Part shown: positions 42,187 through 51,604 of the stretch, one piece after another
Layout of the letters: every line of letters starts with the position of its first letter
How positions within the stretch are numbered: position 1 is the first letter of the stretch
Assembly (NCBI GenBank): GCA_000517565.1
Contig: CP007051.1
Location: 1,752,488-1,816,487 of the forward strand
From: Desulfurella acetivorans A63
GTDB taxonomy: Bacteria; Campylobacterota_A; Desulfurellia; Desulfurellales; Desulfurellaceae
DNA length: 64,000 bases
Reading direction: 5' to 3'
Translations under genes and position numbers: made by a program
The notes under the pieces: generated by a model
Told to the model about the DNA's origin: nothing
The model's input: the letters and a program-made list of their open reading frames with translations, nothing else
Databases searched by the model: none

Positions 42187-42741
42187 TTATGTGGTTAAAT
42201 CAAATTGAGCCTTAATAGCCTCATACATACCATACCATGCAGCTAATGCGGTTATAATTCCTTCATAGCCAGCAAATGTAGTTATTGCTTTGCTTCCTGT
42301 ATAGTGGCCAATATCAAGCAATATGAACAAAATAAGCAATAAAACAAAAATCGTTATAACGGTAGTGTGTTTAGTATTAAATACAAGCACAGTCATAATT
42401 GCTGTAAAGATAGTCCATGCGATAAGTGTTACACCTAATGCTGCCCCAAAAGCTCCATCAGGAATCCAATGCCAAATTCGTCCCATATAAATTAAAAAAG
42501 CAAGTGCAATCCAGAATGCTCCATATGCACTAAAAGCTGTCATACCAAATGTGTTACCCGTCTTAAACTCAAAAAAACCAGCTATAAACTGTGTCAAACC
42601 ACCATAGAACAAACCTAAAGGAAGCACAGCAAACAACGCTGCTGGAACCAAACCAGCATTAGCTAAATTTAGAACAAACGTAGTTAAAGCAAACGCTCCC
42701 AACCCTACTGCACCCGGGTTAGACATTTTCCCATCAGCCAT
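42187..42741 (-). CDS. satP: SatP-family acetate/succinate transporter
   Basis: 184 residues, six transmembrane helices, GPR1/FUN34/YaaH family. The signature [19 protein letters not shown] lies near residue 8, and [19 protein letters not shown] near 68 follows. Members move acetate or succinate with protons across the inner membrane. GGGAGG precedes the ATG. Fits the acetate-based metabolism suggested by ackA-pta and nifJ. Confidence 0.93.
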   Translation of the reverse strand: MADGKMSNPGAVGLGAFALTTFVLNLANAGLVPAALFAVLPLGLFYGGLTQFIAGFFEFKTGNTFGMTAFSAYGAFWIALAFLIYMGRIWHWIPDGAFGAALGVTLIAWTIFTAIMTVLVFNTKHTTVITIFVLLLILFILLDIGHYTGSKAITTFAGYEGIITALAAWYGMYEAIKAQFDLTT

Positions 42742-42774
42742 ATAGAACCTCCCAAGTAAAATTTCTTTAAATAT

Positions 42775-42803
42775 AAAATATATTAAATTTATGTAAATGT
42801 CAA
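42775..42803 (-). promoter_or_regulatory. promoter of satP
   Basis: Minus strand TTGACA (42803-42798), 17-nt spacer, TATTTT (42780-42775), about 34 nt before the satP start. Confidence 0.6.
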
Positions 42804-42822
42804 GTGAAAAAATTAATTAAAT

Positions 42823-43581
42823 TTATATTCTGGAACGACCGCGTGTTAATATTAAGTATAAATCTAAATAATTAGTGGAACTACGAATTATTGAGCGCCT
42901 AAGAACATATGGATTATATTTTGTTGTATTTATAGATTGCCCAATTATATAAGCTCGTTTAAAACCACTTTTTTTTAAAACTTCAATAACATCTTGACTA
43001 TAATTACCAAAAGGATATGCAAAATCTTCTACATTTGTAAATTGAGATAATATTTCTTTTGATCGAGTCACATTTTCTAAAATGTCATTTTTAGATAATT
43101 CAGAAAGTTTTAAGTGAAAATGAGAGTGAGAGCCAATTTCCATACCTAATTCAATTAATAGTTTAATATCATTTTCATCTAGCATTTGCATATTATCAAG
43201 TGTTTTACCTATATAGGCGCTTGATATAAAAAAAAGACCACTAAAGCCGTACTTTTTTAAAATTTTAGCAGCTTCTAAGTTGTTTTTATAACCATCATCA
43301 AATGTGATTAAAACACGCTTGTAGTTAAGGTAAAGCTTATTATCCAAAAAAGATGAAATATCGCTAGCTCTAATAGATGAATAGCCCAATTTTCTTAAAA
43401 ACTTAATATGTTTTTCAAATGTTTCTTTTGAAATTGTAAACTTATCAAGACTTGTATGGTGATTTGTGTTATCTATGCTATGATACAATAAAATGACAAG
43501 ACCCTTTTTTGGCAAACGAAAAAAATTGTACCTGAGTAAAAAAATAATAATTACAAAACAAAGCAAAATTATCAAAAACAC
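42823..43581 (-). CDS. membrane-anchored polysaccharide deacetylase
   Basis: 252 residues. N-terminal transmembrane helix (about 1-18), then the NodB fold: VILLYHSID, the catalytic/metal motif VLITFDDGYKNNL near 91, and GSHSHFHLKLSEL near 144 with the metal histidines. Deacetylates N-acetylated sugars in the envelope or in lipopolysaccharide precursors. Overlaps the glycosyltransferase gene by 1 nt, so both probably modify the same surface glycan. Confidence 0.9.
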   Translation of the reverse strand: MFLIILLCFVIIIFLLRYNFFRLPKKGLVILLYHSIDNTNHHTSLDKFTISKETFEKHIKFLRKLGYSSIRASDISSFLDNKLYLNYKRVLITFDDGYKNNLEAAKILKKYGFSGLFFISSAYIGKTLDNMQMLDENDIKLLIELGMEIGSHSHFHLKLSELSKNDILENVTRSKEILSQFTNVEDFAYPFGNYSQDVIEVLKKSGFKRAYIIGQSINTTKYNPYVLRRSIIRSSTNYLDLYLILTRGRSRI

Positions 43582-44297
43582 TAATTTAGCTCTTTTGCTT
43601 TAGCATATTTTACAAGCTGATAAAAACTGGATAAAAGTGCATATAAAATACCTTCATAACCATCAAGAAAAGCACCTTTAAATATAAATCTTTTTAAAAG
43701 CTCTAACTGAAAACGAATAATTGGATGCAAATGCTGGTTTTTTTTTAAATTTAAAGTAGCAGAAATTGAAGTATATTTATTTAGTTTTTCAATGTAATGA
43801 CTTAAATCTTTATAGCTATAGTGTAAAATCTTGCCTTTTAAATATGAAGCATTTTTTGATATAACCTTTTCGTGAACTATACAATTACTAAACATTAGAC
43901 CTTTTCTGAATAACCTTAAATGCCAATTTTGGGCACCTCCAAACCTGAGAGCTTTATTTAAAAATACAAGCTGAATTTTTATATAGTAACTATCAAATTT
44001 TGAATTTTTTATAGCATTTAATATTTCTGTTTTTAAAGATGGACTAACAACTTCATCTGCATCAATACTCAATATCCAATCGGTTGAAAGTTTTTCAATA
44101 GCAAAATTCTTTTGCTCACCATAACTTATAAATTTATTGAAATATATTTTATCAGTATACTTTTTTGCAATATCAACCGTTTCATCAGTGCTGTATGAAT
44201 CAACGATCACAATTTCATCACAAAAATCTACACTTTTTAACGTACGCTCAAGGTTTTCTTTTTCATTATAGGTAATAATAGCGCATCCAATGCTCAT
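43581..44297 (-). CDS. family 2 glycosyltransferase (WaaE/KdtX-like)
   Basis: 238 residues, GT-A fold. CAIITYNEKENLERTLKS at the N-terminus, EIVIVDSYSTDETVDIA, the DxD-type SIDADEVVSP near 84, then FGGAQNWHLRLFRKG and LKGKILHYSYKDLSHYIEKL, which are characteristic of lipopolysaccharide core glucosyl/heptosyl transferases of the WaaE/KdtX kind. Acts at the cytoplasmic face of the inner membrane. Overlaps genes on both sides by 1 nt. Confidence 0.88.
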   Translation of the reverse strand: MSIGCAIITYNEKENLERTLKSVDFCDEIVIVDSYSTDETVDIAKKYTDKIYFNKFISYGEQKNFAIEKLSTDWILSIDADEVVSPSLKTEILNAIKNSKFDSYYIKIQLVFLNKALRFGGAQNWHLRLFRKGLMFSNCIVHEKVISKNASYLKGKILHYSYKDLSHYIEKLNKYTSISATLNLKKNQHLHPIIRFQLELLKRFIFKGAFLDGYEGILYALLSSFYQLVKYAKAKELN

Positions 44298-44599
44298 TAC
44301 TCACCCAAAAGTCGCTTTCGAGCCTCTTGGCTCATCATAGAAGGATTCCAGGGTGGATCCCAGACAACATCTACAAACACATCTTTTGCGCCAAGTTCCA
44401 TTATTTTTTCTCTTATATCTTCAGTAATCGGAATATGAAGCGGACATCCAGGCACAGTGAGTGTTATTGTAACAAAAACTACATTATCATCATCTACCAC
44501 AATGTTGTATAAAAAACCCAAAGAAACAATATCCAAGCCAAGTTCCGGATCGTAAACATTTTCAAGTGCTTTAACAATCTCCTTTGTCGAAAGTTTCAT
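44297..44599 (-). CDS. MIP18/DUF59-family (SufT-like) Fe-S assembly protein
   Basis: 100 residues. ENVYDPELGLDIVSLGFLYN near 13, TLTVPGCPLHIPI with the conserved Cys near 51, and VVWDPPWNPSMMS near 80. The family helps mature iron-sulfur proteins. A general housekeeping role is likely, given the many Fe-S enzymes of an anaerobe. Confidence 0.9.
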   Translation of the reverse strand: MKLSTKEIVKALENVYDPELGLDIVSLGFLYNIVVDDDNVVFVTITLTVPGCPLHIPITEDIREKIMELGAKDVFVDVVWDPPWNPSMMSQEARKRLLGE

Positions 44600-44958
44600 T
44601 TGTTCTCCTTTTTTAAAAGTTTGAAAGGAACAACATTCCGCTTATTTTTCTTTGTTTTTATTTTTTTGATATTAAACTTATCGAATATTTCGCTTTCATT
44701 TTTTAAAAATTTTATTGTAACTATATGCTCTGGACTCATTATAATAAGTTTTCCATCATACATTGAATCTTTAGCATCAAGTGGCTTTATAATAATTTTT
44801 CCATCAACTTCTTGATAAGTATTGACATTTTCCAACTTTATACCAAAATAGCTTTGCTCATCTAAAAAAGATAGCAAATCTTCACTGTCAAAATTTTCAA
44901 CAGTGCCTATATAGCTTTCACCGTTAATTAGATCAACTTTAACCCAGACATCTTTCAT
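44596..44958 (-). CDS. conserved hypothetical protein
   Basis: 120 residues, not recognised. N-terminal beta-rich part (VWVKVDLINGESYIGTVENF, LNGES-type turn) and a Lys-rich tail. No signal peptide. The ATG at 44958 has GGAG 7 nt upstream and is 4 nt after the gatA stop; an earlier ATG inside gatA is rejected. Overlaps the SufT-like gene by 4 nt, so it is operon-linked. Confidence 0.75.
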   Translation of the reverse strand: MKDVWVKVDLINGESYIGTVENFDSEDLLSFLDEQSYFGIKLENVNTYQEVDGKIIIKPLDAKDSMYDGKLIIMSPEHIVTIKFLKNESEIFDKFNIKKIKTKKNKRNVVPFKLLKKENK

Positions 44959-44962
44959 TTTT

Positions 44963-46369
44963 TTACTCCATAATTGGTATTTTTTTGTGAAAGTCATGTT
45001 GCTGTTCAAAAGCATACGCAACTTTTAATAATATATCCTCTCTAAAAGCATTTGACAAGATCTGCAAACCAAGTGGCAAATGATTTTTGCTAAAACCACA
45101 AGGTACGCTAATTGCTGGAAGACCAGCTAAATTTGCAGGAATTGTAAATGTATCGGATAAATACATATCAAGTGGTTTTGTAACTTCTCCAATTTTAAAT
45201 GCATCAGTTGGTGTTGTAGGTAAAATAATTGCATCTACTTTAGAAAACGCTTTATCAAAATCCATCTTTATGAGGTTTCTTAAGCGCAGCGATCGAATAT
45301 AATAAGCATCATAGTAGCCACTTGATAACACATACGTGCCAAGCATTATCCTGCGCTTAACTTCTGCACCAAAACCTTCGGTTCTGGTATTAATATACAT
45401 TTCCTCAAGAGTTTGGCCATTTGCTCTATAGCCATATTTTACACCATCAAAGCGAGCTAAATTGCTCGAAGCTTCAGCACATGCTAAAATGTAATAATCT
45501 GAAATTGAGTATTTTATATGAGGCAAATCCACATTTTCTATTTGTGCACCAAGTTTTTTGTATGTATCAATAGCATTTTCTATGCTTTGTGCAATATCTT
45601 CTGATACAGATTTTAGTGCCGCTTCATAAACGCCAATTTTGATGCCTTTTAAATCCTGGCTTAAAAACTCAGTGTAATTTGGCACATCTACATTAATAGA
45701 GGTTGAATCTTTAGGGTCAAAACCAGAAATTATACCTAAAAGTAAACACGCATCTTTAACATCTCGTGTAATTGGTCCAATCTGATCTAAACTAGAAGCA
45801 AAAGCTACAAGGCCATACCTTGATACGCGGCCGTATGTAGGCTTTAAACCAACAACACCACAAAAACTTGCAGGTTGTCTAATAGAACCACCCGTATCTG
45901 AACCCAATGAAGCTATAGCAAGCCCTGATGCCACGCTAGCAGCTGAGCCACCACTTGAGCCACCACTTACACGCTGTTTGTCCCAGGGATTTCTAACTGG
46001 ACCAAAGTATGATGTTTCACACGATGAACCCATCGCAAATTCATCCATATTTGTTTTGCCGATAAAATTTGCACCAGCTAATTTTAATTTTTCAATAACT
46101 GTGGCATCGTAAATACTTTCAAAATTTGACAGTATTTTCGAAGCACATGTGGTTTTTGTACCTTTAAGCATAATATTATCTTTTACCGCAATAGGCAGTC
46201 CTTTTAATAAAGAGCCTTTTTCCTCAAAAGTATCAATAATACTTATATATGCATTGATATTTTTATTATGTGATTTAATATAGATTAATAGTTCTTCAAA
46301 TACTTCTTTTGCCGTTATTTCTTTTTTTTCGATAAGATCAAGCAACTCGTGCAATGGCTTTTCAATCAT
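44963..46369 (-). CDS. gatA: aspartyl/glutamyl-tRNA amidotransferase subunit A
   Basis: Amidase subunit of GatCAB, which converts Glu-tRNA(Gln) or Asp-tRNA(Asn) to the amides. Amidase signature with the Lys-Ser-Ser triad: PIAVKDNIMLKG near 60, GGSSGGSAASVASGLA near 135, LGSDTGGSIRQPASFCG near 155. Start set at 46369, where GGAG lies 6 nt upstream; the ATG at 46381 lies over the gatC stop and has no ribosome binding site. gatB is not in the window. Confidence 0.95.
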   Translation of the reverse strand: MIEKPLHELLDLIEKKEITAKEVFEELLIYIKSHNKNINAYISIIDTFEEKGSLLKGLPIAVKDNIMLKGTKTTCASKILSNFESIYDATVIEKLKLAGANFIGKTNMDEFAMGSSCETSYFGPVRNPWDKQRVSGGSSGGSAASVASGLAIASLGSDTGGSIRQPASFCGVVGLKPTYGRVSRYGLVAFASSLDQIGPITRDVKDACLLLGIISGFDPKDSTSINVDVPNYTEFLSQDLKGIKIGVYEAALKSVSEDIAQSIENAIDTYKKLGAQIENVDLPHIKYSISDYYILACAEASSNLARFDGVKYGYRANGQTLEEMYINTRTEGFGAEVKRRIMLGTYVLSSGYYDAYYIRSLRLRNLIKMDFDKAFSKVDAIILPTTPTDAFKIGEVTKPLDMYLSDTFTIPANLAGLPAISVPCGFSKNHLPLGLQILSNAFREDILLKVAYAFEQQHDFHKKIPIME

Positions 46370-46380
46370 TTTTTGCTCCA

Positions 46381-46662
46381 TTATATAACTTTTGGTACAA
46401 CAAATTGTCTCTCAAAAACTTCAGGGGCATTTTTTAGAATTTCTCCTATTTCAAAAGTTTTTTTAACTTTATCTTCTCTAAAAAAATTTATACTTGAAAG
46501 AATATTAGATAATGGTTCAATGTTCGATAAATCAAGCTCATCAAGCTCTTTCATGTAATTTAAAATATCATTAAGTTGATCATTAAATTTTTCTAGTTCG
46601 CTTTCATCAAATTTTAATTTTGCAAGCTTTTCAAGTTTTTTCAACTCTTGTTTATCAATCAT
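46381..46662 (-). CDS. gatC: aspartyl/glutamyl-tRNA amidotransferase subunit C
   Basis: 93 residues. KKLEKLAKLKFDESELEKF at the N-terminus and the LSNIEPL segment, then FERQFVVPKVI at the end, are GatC features. GAGGTG precedes the ATG at 46662; the longer frame to 46743 runs into truA and is rejected. Lies between truA and gatA. Confidence 0.92.
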   Translation of the reverse strand: MIDKQELKKLEKLAKLKFDESELEKFNDQLNDILNYMKELDELDLSNIEPLSNILSSINFFREDKVKKTFEIGEILKNAPEVFERQFVVPKVI

Positions 46663-46672
46663 TATAACACCT

Positions 46673-47395
46673 CTAATATATTGCTCTTTTAAAATATAAA
46701 CCACACGCAGGTGCTTTAAGTAAATGCAAAGACATCTTACCATTCAGACTTTGAATAATTTCGTCTCTAGTGGTTTTTCCTTTTGCATAAGAAACCATAG
46801 TGCCAACTATTAACCTTACCATTCCACGCAAAAAGGCATTGGATCTGATAAAAATTGCTACAATAAATCCTTTTTGCTTTATCCTTATATATTTGACAAA
46901 ACGATTTGTAGCTCTGCCAGTTGAAGTTTTTGAAAATACAGCAAAATCCTTCTTGCCTACAAACAAATCTTTTATTTCCTTAAGTCGTGAAATATTTAAT
47001 TTTGGGACATGCCAAACATAATTTTTTAAAAATGGCATACACACATCCGCAGTATTGATAATATACACATAATCTCTGAAAATACAACTATAACGAGAAT
47101 GAAAATTATCATCGACTAAATACGCTTTTAAAACACGAATATCTGCTGGCAATAATGCATTTAAAGCTCGTTTTAGTACTTCTAAATCAAATAATTTTAA
47201 AGCTTCAAAATCTACTACCTGAGATAATGCATGAACACCCCTATCTGTTCTACCCGCATAGTTTATATGAATATTAGCACAAAAAAGTTTATTTAGTATA
47301 TCTTCAAGGCTTTGTTGAATAGTAGGCTTGTCACTTTGCCTTTGCATCCCAAAATAATTCGTGCCATCGTATGAAACCTTCAGTTTATAGCGAAT
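46673..47395 (-). CDS. truA: tRNA pseudouridine38-40 synthase (non-standard ATT start)
   Basis: 240 residues. Catalytic Asp in AGRTDRGVHALSQ near 67, N-terminal RYKLKVSYDGTNYFGMQRQ, and FLRGMVRLIVGT near 190. The first ATG (47347) would remove the conserved YDG-type strand. Upstream of it the only usable initiation codon is ATT at 47395, 7 nt after GGGGG at the tldD end, giving the normal TruA N-terminus and length. It follows the tldD stop by 3 nt. Confidence 0.92.
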   Translation of the reverse strand: MRYKLKVSYDGTNYFGMQRQSDKPTIQQSLEDILNKLFCANIHINYAGRTDRGVHALSQVVDFEALKLFDLEVLKRALNALLPADIRVLKAYLVDDNFHSRYSCIFRDYVYIINTADVCMPFLKNYVWHVPKLNISRLKEIKDLFVGKKDFAVFSKTSTGRATNRFVKYIRIKQKGFIVAIFIRSNAFLRGMVRLIVGTMVSYAKGKTTRDEIIQSLNGKMSLHLLKAPACGLYFKRAIY

Positions 47396-47398
47396 ATA

Positions 47399-48742
47399 TT
47401 AACCCCCTACCATAATTTTTGGTATTCGAAGAGTGGGCTCACCATCTGTCACTGGTACGCCTTGGGAATTTTTGCCGCATGTCCCTACTTCTGTTCCAAA
47501 ATCATCGCCAACCATATCAATTTCCTGCAAAATCTTTGGGCCATTGCCAATAAGCGTAGCTCCTCTAACCATATGCTTGATTTTACCTTTTTCTATCAAG
47601 TAACCTTCTGATACTTCAAAAACAAAATCTCCGGTTACTGGGTTAACTTGCCCACCACCCATCTTTTTTACAAGCAATCCGTAATCTACACTGTTTATAA
47701 TTGTTTCTTTATTGTCGTTTCCTGGCAGAATGTATGTGTTTGACATACGTGGTATTGGCACGTAAGCATAAGATTGCCTTCTTGCGCTTCCATTTGAAAG
47801 CCTATTATTAGCCTTTGCATACATTTTATCAAACATATAGTCATTTAAAATGCCATTTTTTATAAGCATTTTTCTCATACCGCGTGTACCTTCATCATCG
47901 TAAACAAACGAACCTCTGGCTTTTTCAACACATGCATCATCAACTACATTGATCTTTTCATTTGCAACTTTTGTGCCTAACTTAGATTTATAAACACTCA
48001 TTGATTCAAATACAAGATCAGCTTCTAAACCATGGCCAACCGCTTCGTGTATCATTGTACCACCTGCACTTGAATCTAGCACAACACTCATAACCTGTGG
48101 TTCAAGTCGGGGGCTTTTAAGTAATTCTTCCACTTTTTCTACCATTTCTTGCGTTAAGCTTTCAAAATTAATACCTTCTAAAAACTCAAAACCACCCATA
48201 GCAGAAAGAGGTTTCCTGACCGTTTGCAATATATCATCAAGCTTTGCAACGAGTTCAATGTATAAAAGTGTATAAGTACGCTTTTCTTGCAAGAGATGTC
48301 CTTCTTCATTTAAAATAGAAATCTGTTTTAGTTTATCTGAATAAGTAACGCTTGCTTGAACAATGTAAGGGCTTTTATAGGCTGTCTTGTTTACTGAGTC
48401 AATTATGTTTTTTATTAAATCAAGATCTACAGGATACCCTTTATAAGAATAAATGCTCATCTGTGGCATTTCTATTATATTAATGCCTTCTTTAGGGTTT
48501 GCAGTATCGCATATAAACTTTGTTTTTTCGTAAACACTTTTTTCTGAAATATCATTGGTTGATGCAAACAGTACAGAAAAGCCTTTCACACCTCTTATGC
48601 CTACACCTTTGTCTGTACTAAAATTAACGTTTTCTATTTGTTTGTTTTTAGATTCTATAGTGCGTGTAAATGACTCTTCTAAATAAATATCAAAAAAATC
48701 AAAATCAGAACCTTTAAACAATCTAAAGGAGTCTTCGTACAT
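47399..48742 (-). CDS. tldD: TldD/PmbA-family metalloprotease
   Basis: 447 residues. Zinc-protease motif HEAVGHGLEADL near 235 (HExxxH) marks the catalytic TldD half; the PmbA partner is not in the window. Members mature small peptides and are involved in antitoxin and microcin processing. Abuts ppsA without a gap, and truA follows. Confidence 0.9.
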   Translation of the reverse strand: MYEDSFRLFKGSDFDFFDIYLEESFTRTIESKNKQIENVNFSTDKGVGIRGVKGFSVLFASTNDISEKSVYEKTKFICDTANPKEGINIIEMPQMSIYSYKGYPVDLDLIKNIIDSVNKTAYKSPYIVQASVTYSDKLKQISILNEEGHLLQEKRTYTLLYIELVAKLDDILQTVRKPLSAMGGFEFLEGINFESLTQEMVEKVEELLKSPRLEPQVMSVVLDSSAGGTMIHEAVGHGLEADLVFESMSVYKSKLGTKVANEKINVVDDACVEKARGSFVYDDEGTRGMRKMLIKNGILNDYMFDKMYAKANNRLSNGSARRQSYAYVPIPRMSNTYILPGNDNKETIINSVDYGLLVKKMGGGQVNPVTGDFVFEVSEGYLIEKGKIKHMVRGATLIGNGPKILQEIDMVGDDFGTEVGTCGKNSQGVPVTDGEPTLRIPKIMVGG

Positions 48743-51136
48743 TTATCTACCCAACCTTTTTTCTACTTCAAGTACTTTAAGTGTAGTTGACATTATACTA
48801 TCTGGATTCAAACTCATTGAATCAATGCCTTCTTCTACTAAAAATTCGGCAAAATCAGGAAAATCACTTGGGGCTTGACCACATATACCTACACTTTTGT
48901 TATATTTATGGGCAGTTTTTATAAGCATTGAAATCATTCGCTTTACTGCAATATGTCTTTCATCAAAAAGATGAGCAATTAGGCCCGAATCCCTATCAAT
49001 TCCTAATGTAAGCTGAGTTAAATCGTTTGAGCCAATTGAAAAACCATCAAAAATTTGCGCATACTCATCGGCACAAATAACATTACTTGGAATTTCTGCC
49101 ATAACGTATATTTCAAGTCCATTTTCGCCTTGAACTAAACCATTTTTTTTCATTTCTTCAATAACCTTTTTACCTTCTTCTGGCGTCCTGCAAAATGGTA
49201 TCATAAGCTGGATATTCGTAAGTCCAAACTCATCGCGAGCTTTTTTCATAGCAAGGCACTCAAGTGCAAAACCTTCTTTATAATTGTCCGAATAATATCT
49301 TGAAGCGCCTCTCCAGCCAATCATTGGATTTTCTTCTTCAGGCTCGAATTCAGAGCCGCCAATTAAATTAGCATATTCATTTGTTTTAAAATCACTCATC
49401 CTAACAAGTATAGGTTTTGGATAAACACTTGCAGCCAAAAGTGCAACACCTTGCGCCAATTTGTCAACAAAGTAGTCGGGTTTAAAGCTATAGCCTTGCG
49501 TTAGCTCTTCAATGGTTTTCTTTGCTTGTTCATCTTTTAACTTATCAAAATGTATTAAGGCAAGGGGATGAACCTGTATAAATGAGCTTATGATAAATTC
49601 CATCCTTGCAAGACCAATGCCATCGTTTGGTATATTTGCAGATGATAGGGCCAAAGCTGGATTTCCCAAATTAAGCTTAATCTGCGTTTTTGGCCTTTGT
49701 AGTGATGATAAGTCAAGTGTTTCTACTTCAAACTCAAGCTTTCCTTTGTAAACATAACCTTCATCACCTTCTGCGCATGAAACTGTAATATAATCGCCCG
49801 TTTTAATAGTGCTTGTTGCATTTGCACAACCAACAATAGCAGGCACGCCTAACTCTCTAGAAATAATTGCAGCATGGCATGTCCTGCCACCACGGTTTGT
49901 TACAATTGCTTTAGCTTTTTTCATTATTGGTTCCCAATCTGGATCTGTCATATCCGTTACAAGCACTTCTCCTTCTTTAAACTCAGATATTTTGCTTGCA
50001 TCTAATAGTACGCGAGCTACACCACTTGCAATTTTATTTCCAACTGCTACGCCTTTTGTTATAATTTCGCCTTTTTCTTTAAGTTTGTAAGTTTCCATAA
50101 TGCTTAAATTTTTCTGTGAGTGTACCGTTTCCGGTCGTGCCTGAACAATAAATAATTCATTAAGTTCGCCATCTTTTGCCCACTCTATATCCATAGGTGA
50201 ATAAACACCACGTTTATTTGTATAGTGATTTTCAATTTTGATAGCCCATGAAGCTAATTTTAGAATATCATCATCACTTAAAGAGTATGATAATCTTTCT
50301 TGGCTTGTGGTTTCTATCTCTTTTATGCCACCATTTTCGTCATATACAGCTTTTAATAGTTTTGAACCTAAATTCTTTTTAATAATTGACTTGTAACCTT
50401 TTTCAAATGTTGGTTTAAAAACCATAAATTCATCAGGATTAACTTTACCTCCTACAATCAATTCTCCAAGACCGTAGCTTGCATTTATAATAACTACTTT
50501 ATCAAAACCACTTTCTGTATCAATACTAAACATAACACCGCTTGCGGCTTTATCTGAGCGAACCATTTTTTGGACAGTAACGGATAAAGCTATATCAAAA
50601 TGGTTAAAACCTTTATCGTGCCTATAAGATGTAGCTCTATCTGTAAAAATAGATGCATAGCATTTTTTGACATACTTTACAACATCGTCTAAGCCTTTTA
50701 CATTAAGGTATGTATCTTGCTGGCCTGCAAATGAGGCATCTGGCAAGTCTTCTGCTGTTGCAGATGACCTTACTGCAACATCTGTATTTTGAGTAGAATA
50801 CATGCTTGATAATTTTATATAAGCTTCTTTTATTTCTTGCAATAAATCGTCAGGCAGAGGAGCTTGCTCTATCATCTGTCTGACTGAAGCGCATTTAGAG
50901 CGTAAATCATTAATATCATGCGTATTTAAATTTTCCAGAGTTGATTGTATTTTATCTTTAATCTTAGAGCTTTCCAAAAGATACCAATATGATTGGGCAG
51001 TTAAAGCAAAACCATAAGGCACATTTACGCCTTCGCTTTTTAATTCTCTAATCATTTCACCCAAAGATGCGTTTTTGCCGCCAACCAAACCAACATCACT
51101 CATTGATACTTCATCTAGCCACTTTATAAATTTCAT
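48743..51136 (-). CDS. ppsA: phosphoenolpyruvate synthase
   Basis: Pyruvate + ATP to PEP + AMP + phosphate. 797 residues. N-terminal ATP-grasp with GGKNASLGEM and SSATAEDLPDASFAGQQDTY, the phosphohistidine in GGRTCHAAIISRELGVPAIVG near 430, and the PEP/pyruvate barrel with catalytic Cys in GICGQAPSDFPDFAEFL. AAAGGAGG precedes the ATG at 51136. Provides PEP for gluconeogenesis when growing on acetate, in line with nifJ. Confidence 0.95.
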   Translation of the reverse strand: MKFIKWLDEVSMSDVGLVGGKNASLGEMIRELKSEGVNVPYGFALTAQSYWYLLESSKIKDKIQSTLENLNTHDINDLRSKCASVRQMIEQAPLPDDLLQEIKEAYIKLSSMYSTQNTDVAVRSSATAEDLPDASFAGQQDTYLNVKGLDDVVKYVKKCYASIFTDRATSYRHDKGFNHFDIALSVTVQKMVRSDKAASGVMFSIDTESGFDKVVIINASYGLGELIVGGKVNPDEFMVFKPTFEKGYKSIIKKNLGSKLLKAVYDENGGIKEIETTSQERLSYSLSDDDILKLASWAIKIENHYTNKRGVYSPMDIEWAKDGELNELFIVQARPETVHSQKNLSIMETYKLKEKGEIITKGVAVGNKIASGVARVLLDASKISEFKEGEVLVTDMTDPDWEPIMKKAKAIVTNRGGRTCHAAIISRELGVPAIVGCANATSTIKTGDYITVSCAEGDEGYVYKGKLEFEVETLDLSSLQRPKTQIKLNLGNPALALSSANIPNDGIGLARMEFIISSFIQVHPLALIHFDKLKDEQAKKTIEELTQGYSFKPDYFVDKLAQGVALLAASVYPKPILVRMSDFKTNEYANLIGGSEFEPEEENPMIGWRGASRYYSDNYKEGFALECLAMKKARDEFGLTNIQLMIPFCRTPEEGKKVIEEMKKNGLVQGENGLEIYVMAEIPSNVICADEYAQIFDGFSIGSNDLTQLTLGIDRDSGLIAHLFDERHIAVKRMISMLIKTAHKYNKSVGICGQAPSDFPDFAEFLVEEGIDSMSLNPDSIMSTTLKVLEVEKRLGR

Positions 51137-51209
51137 TGTGTACCCTCCTTTTCTATTTATTTTTATAATAACAAAAAAAATTTCAAAATTCAAATGTATA
51201 TAACAAAAA

Positions 51210-51253
51210 TTGACTTTAATTTTACTGTGTCTTGTGATACTGTGTCTTGTGAT
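51210..51253 (+). promoter_or_regulatory. promoter with tandem 15-bp duplication
   Basis: TTGACT (51210-51215) precedes two back-to-back copies of ACTGTGTCTTGTGAT (51224-51238 and 51239-51253). A TGTGAT -10 candidate lies in each copy, the first at a 17-nt spacing. Confidence 0.55.
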
Positions 51254-51283
51254 AATTTAAAAAATAAATAAAGGAGGTATGTT

Positions 51284-51571
51284 ATGGTAAAAAAATTTCT
51301 TCTTACAAGTACACTTTTGCTAGCTTTTTGTGTAAATGCATTTGCACAACCACCGCATAAACCACCAAAGATCCACCATCCAAATAACCACGCAATTTAT
51401 CATCACAAAGCTTATAACCACAAGTTTTATCGACATGAAAACCACAGACTGGTACACAGAAGGGCAAACTACAATGCAGCAACACCGGCTCGCCCTGCAA
51501 TACATACACCCGCTGGAACAATACCTGCACAAAGAGCAATACCAAGTCCTGCTGCTCACAAAGGATACTAA
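51284..51571 (+). CDS. exported His/Pro-rich protein
   Basis: 95 residues. Signal peptide (about 1-22, ending AFAQ). The mature part is rich in His, Pro and Lys (KPPKIHHPNNHAIYHHK, then HENHRLVHRRANYN) and ends in Pro/Ala repeats. About 17 histidines suggest metal binding or buffering at the cell surface; this is an inference. AAGGAGG precedes the ATG. Confidence 0.75.
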   Translation: MVKKFLLTSTLLLAFCVNAFAQPPHKPPKIHHPNNHAIYHHKAYNHKFYRHENHRLVHRRANYNAATPARPAIHTPAGTIPAQRAIPSPAAHKGY

Positions 51572-51604
51572 GATTTAGGCTCAGCTTGAGCCTAAATCTC
51601 TTTT
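51571..51604 (+). terminator. terminator after the His-rich gene
   Basis: 13-bp perfect stem AGATTTAGGCTCA / TGAGCCTAAATCT followed by CTTTT. Its right part encodes the last codons of the convergent K+ channel gene, whose stop at 51581-51583 is inside the stem. Confidence 0.85.

Noticed and set aside
46663..46743. 27-codon N-terminal extension of GatC
   Set aside because: It runs into truA and lacks a ribosome binding site, whereas GAGGTG precedes the ATG at 46662.
51224..51253. CRISPR-like repeat
   Set aside because: Only two adjacent copies without spacers; a simple tandem duplication. No CRISPR array or cas gene was seen anywhere in the window.
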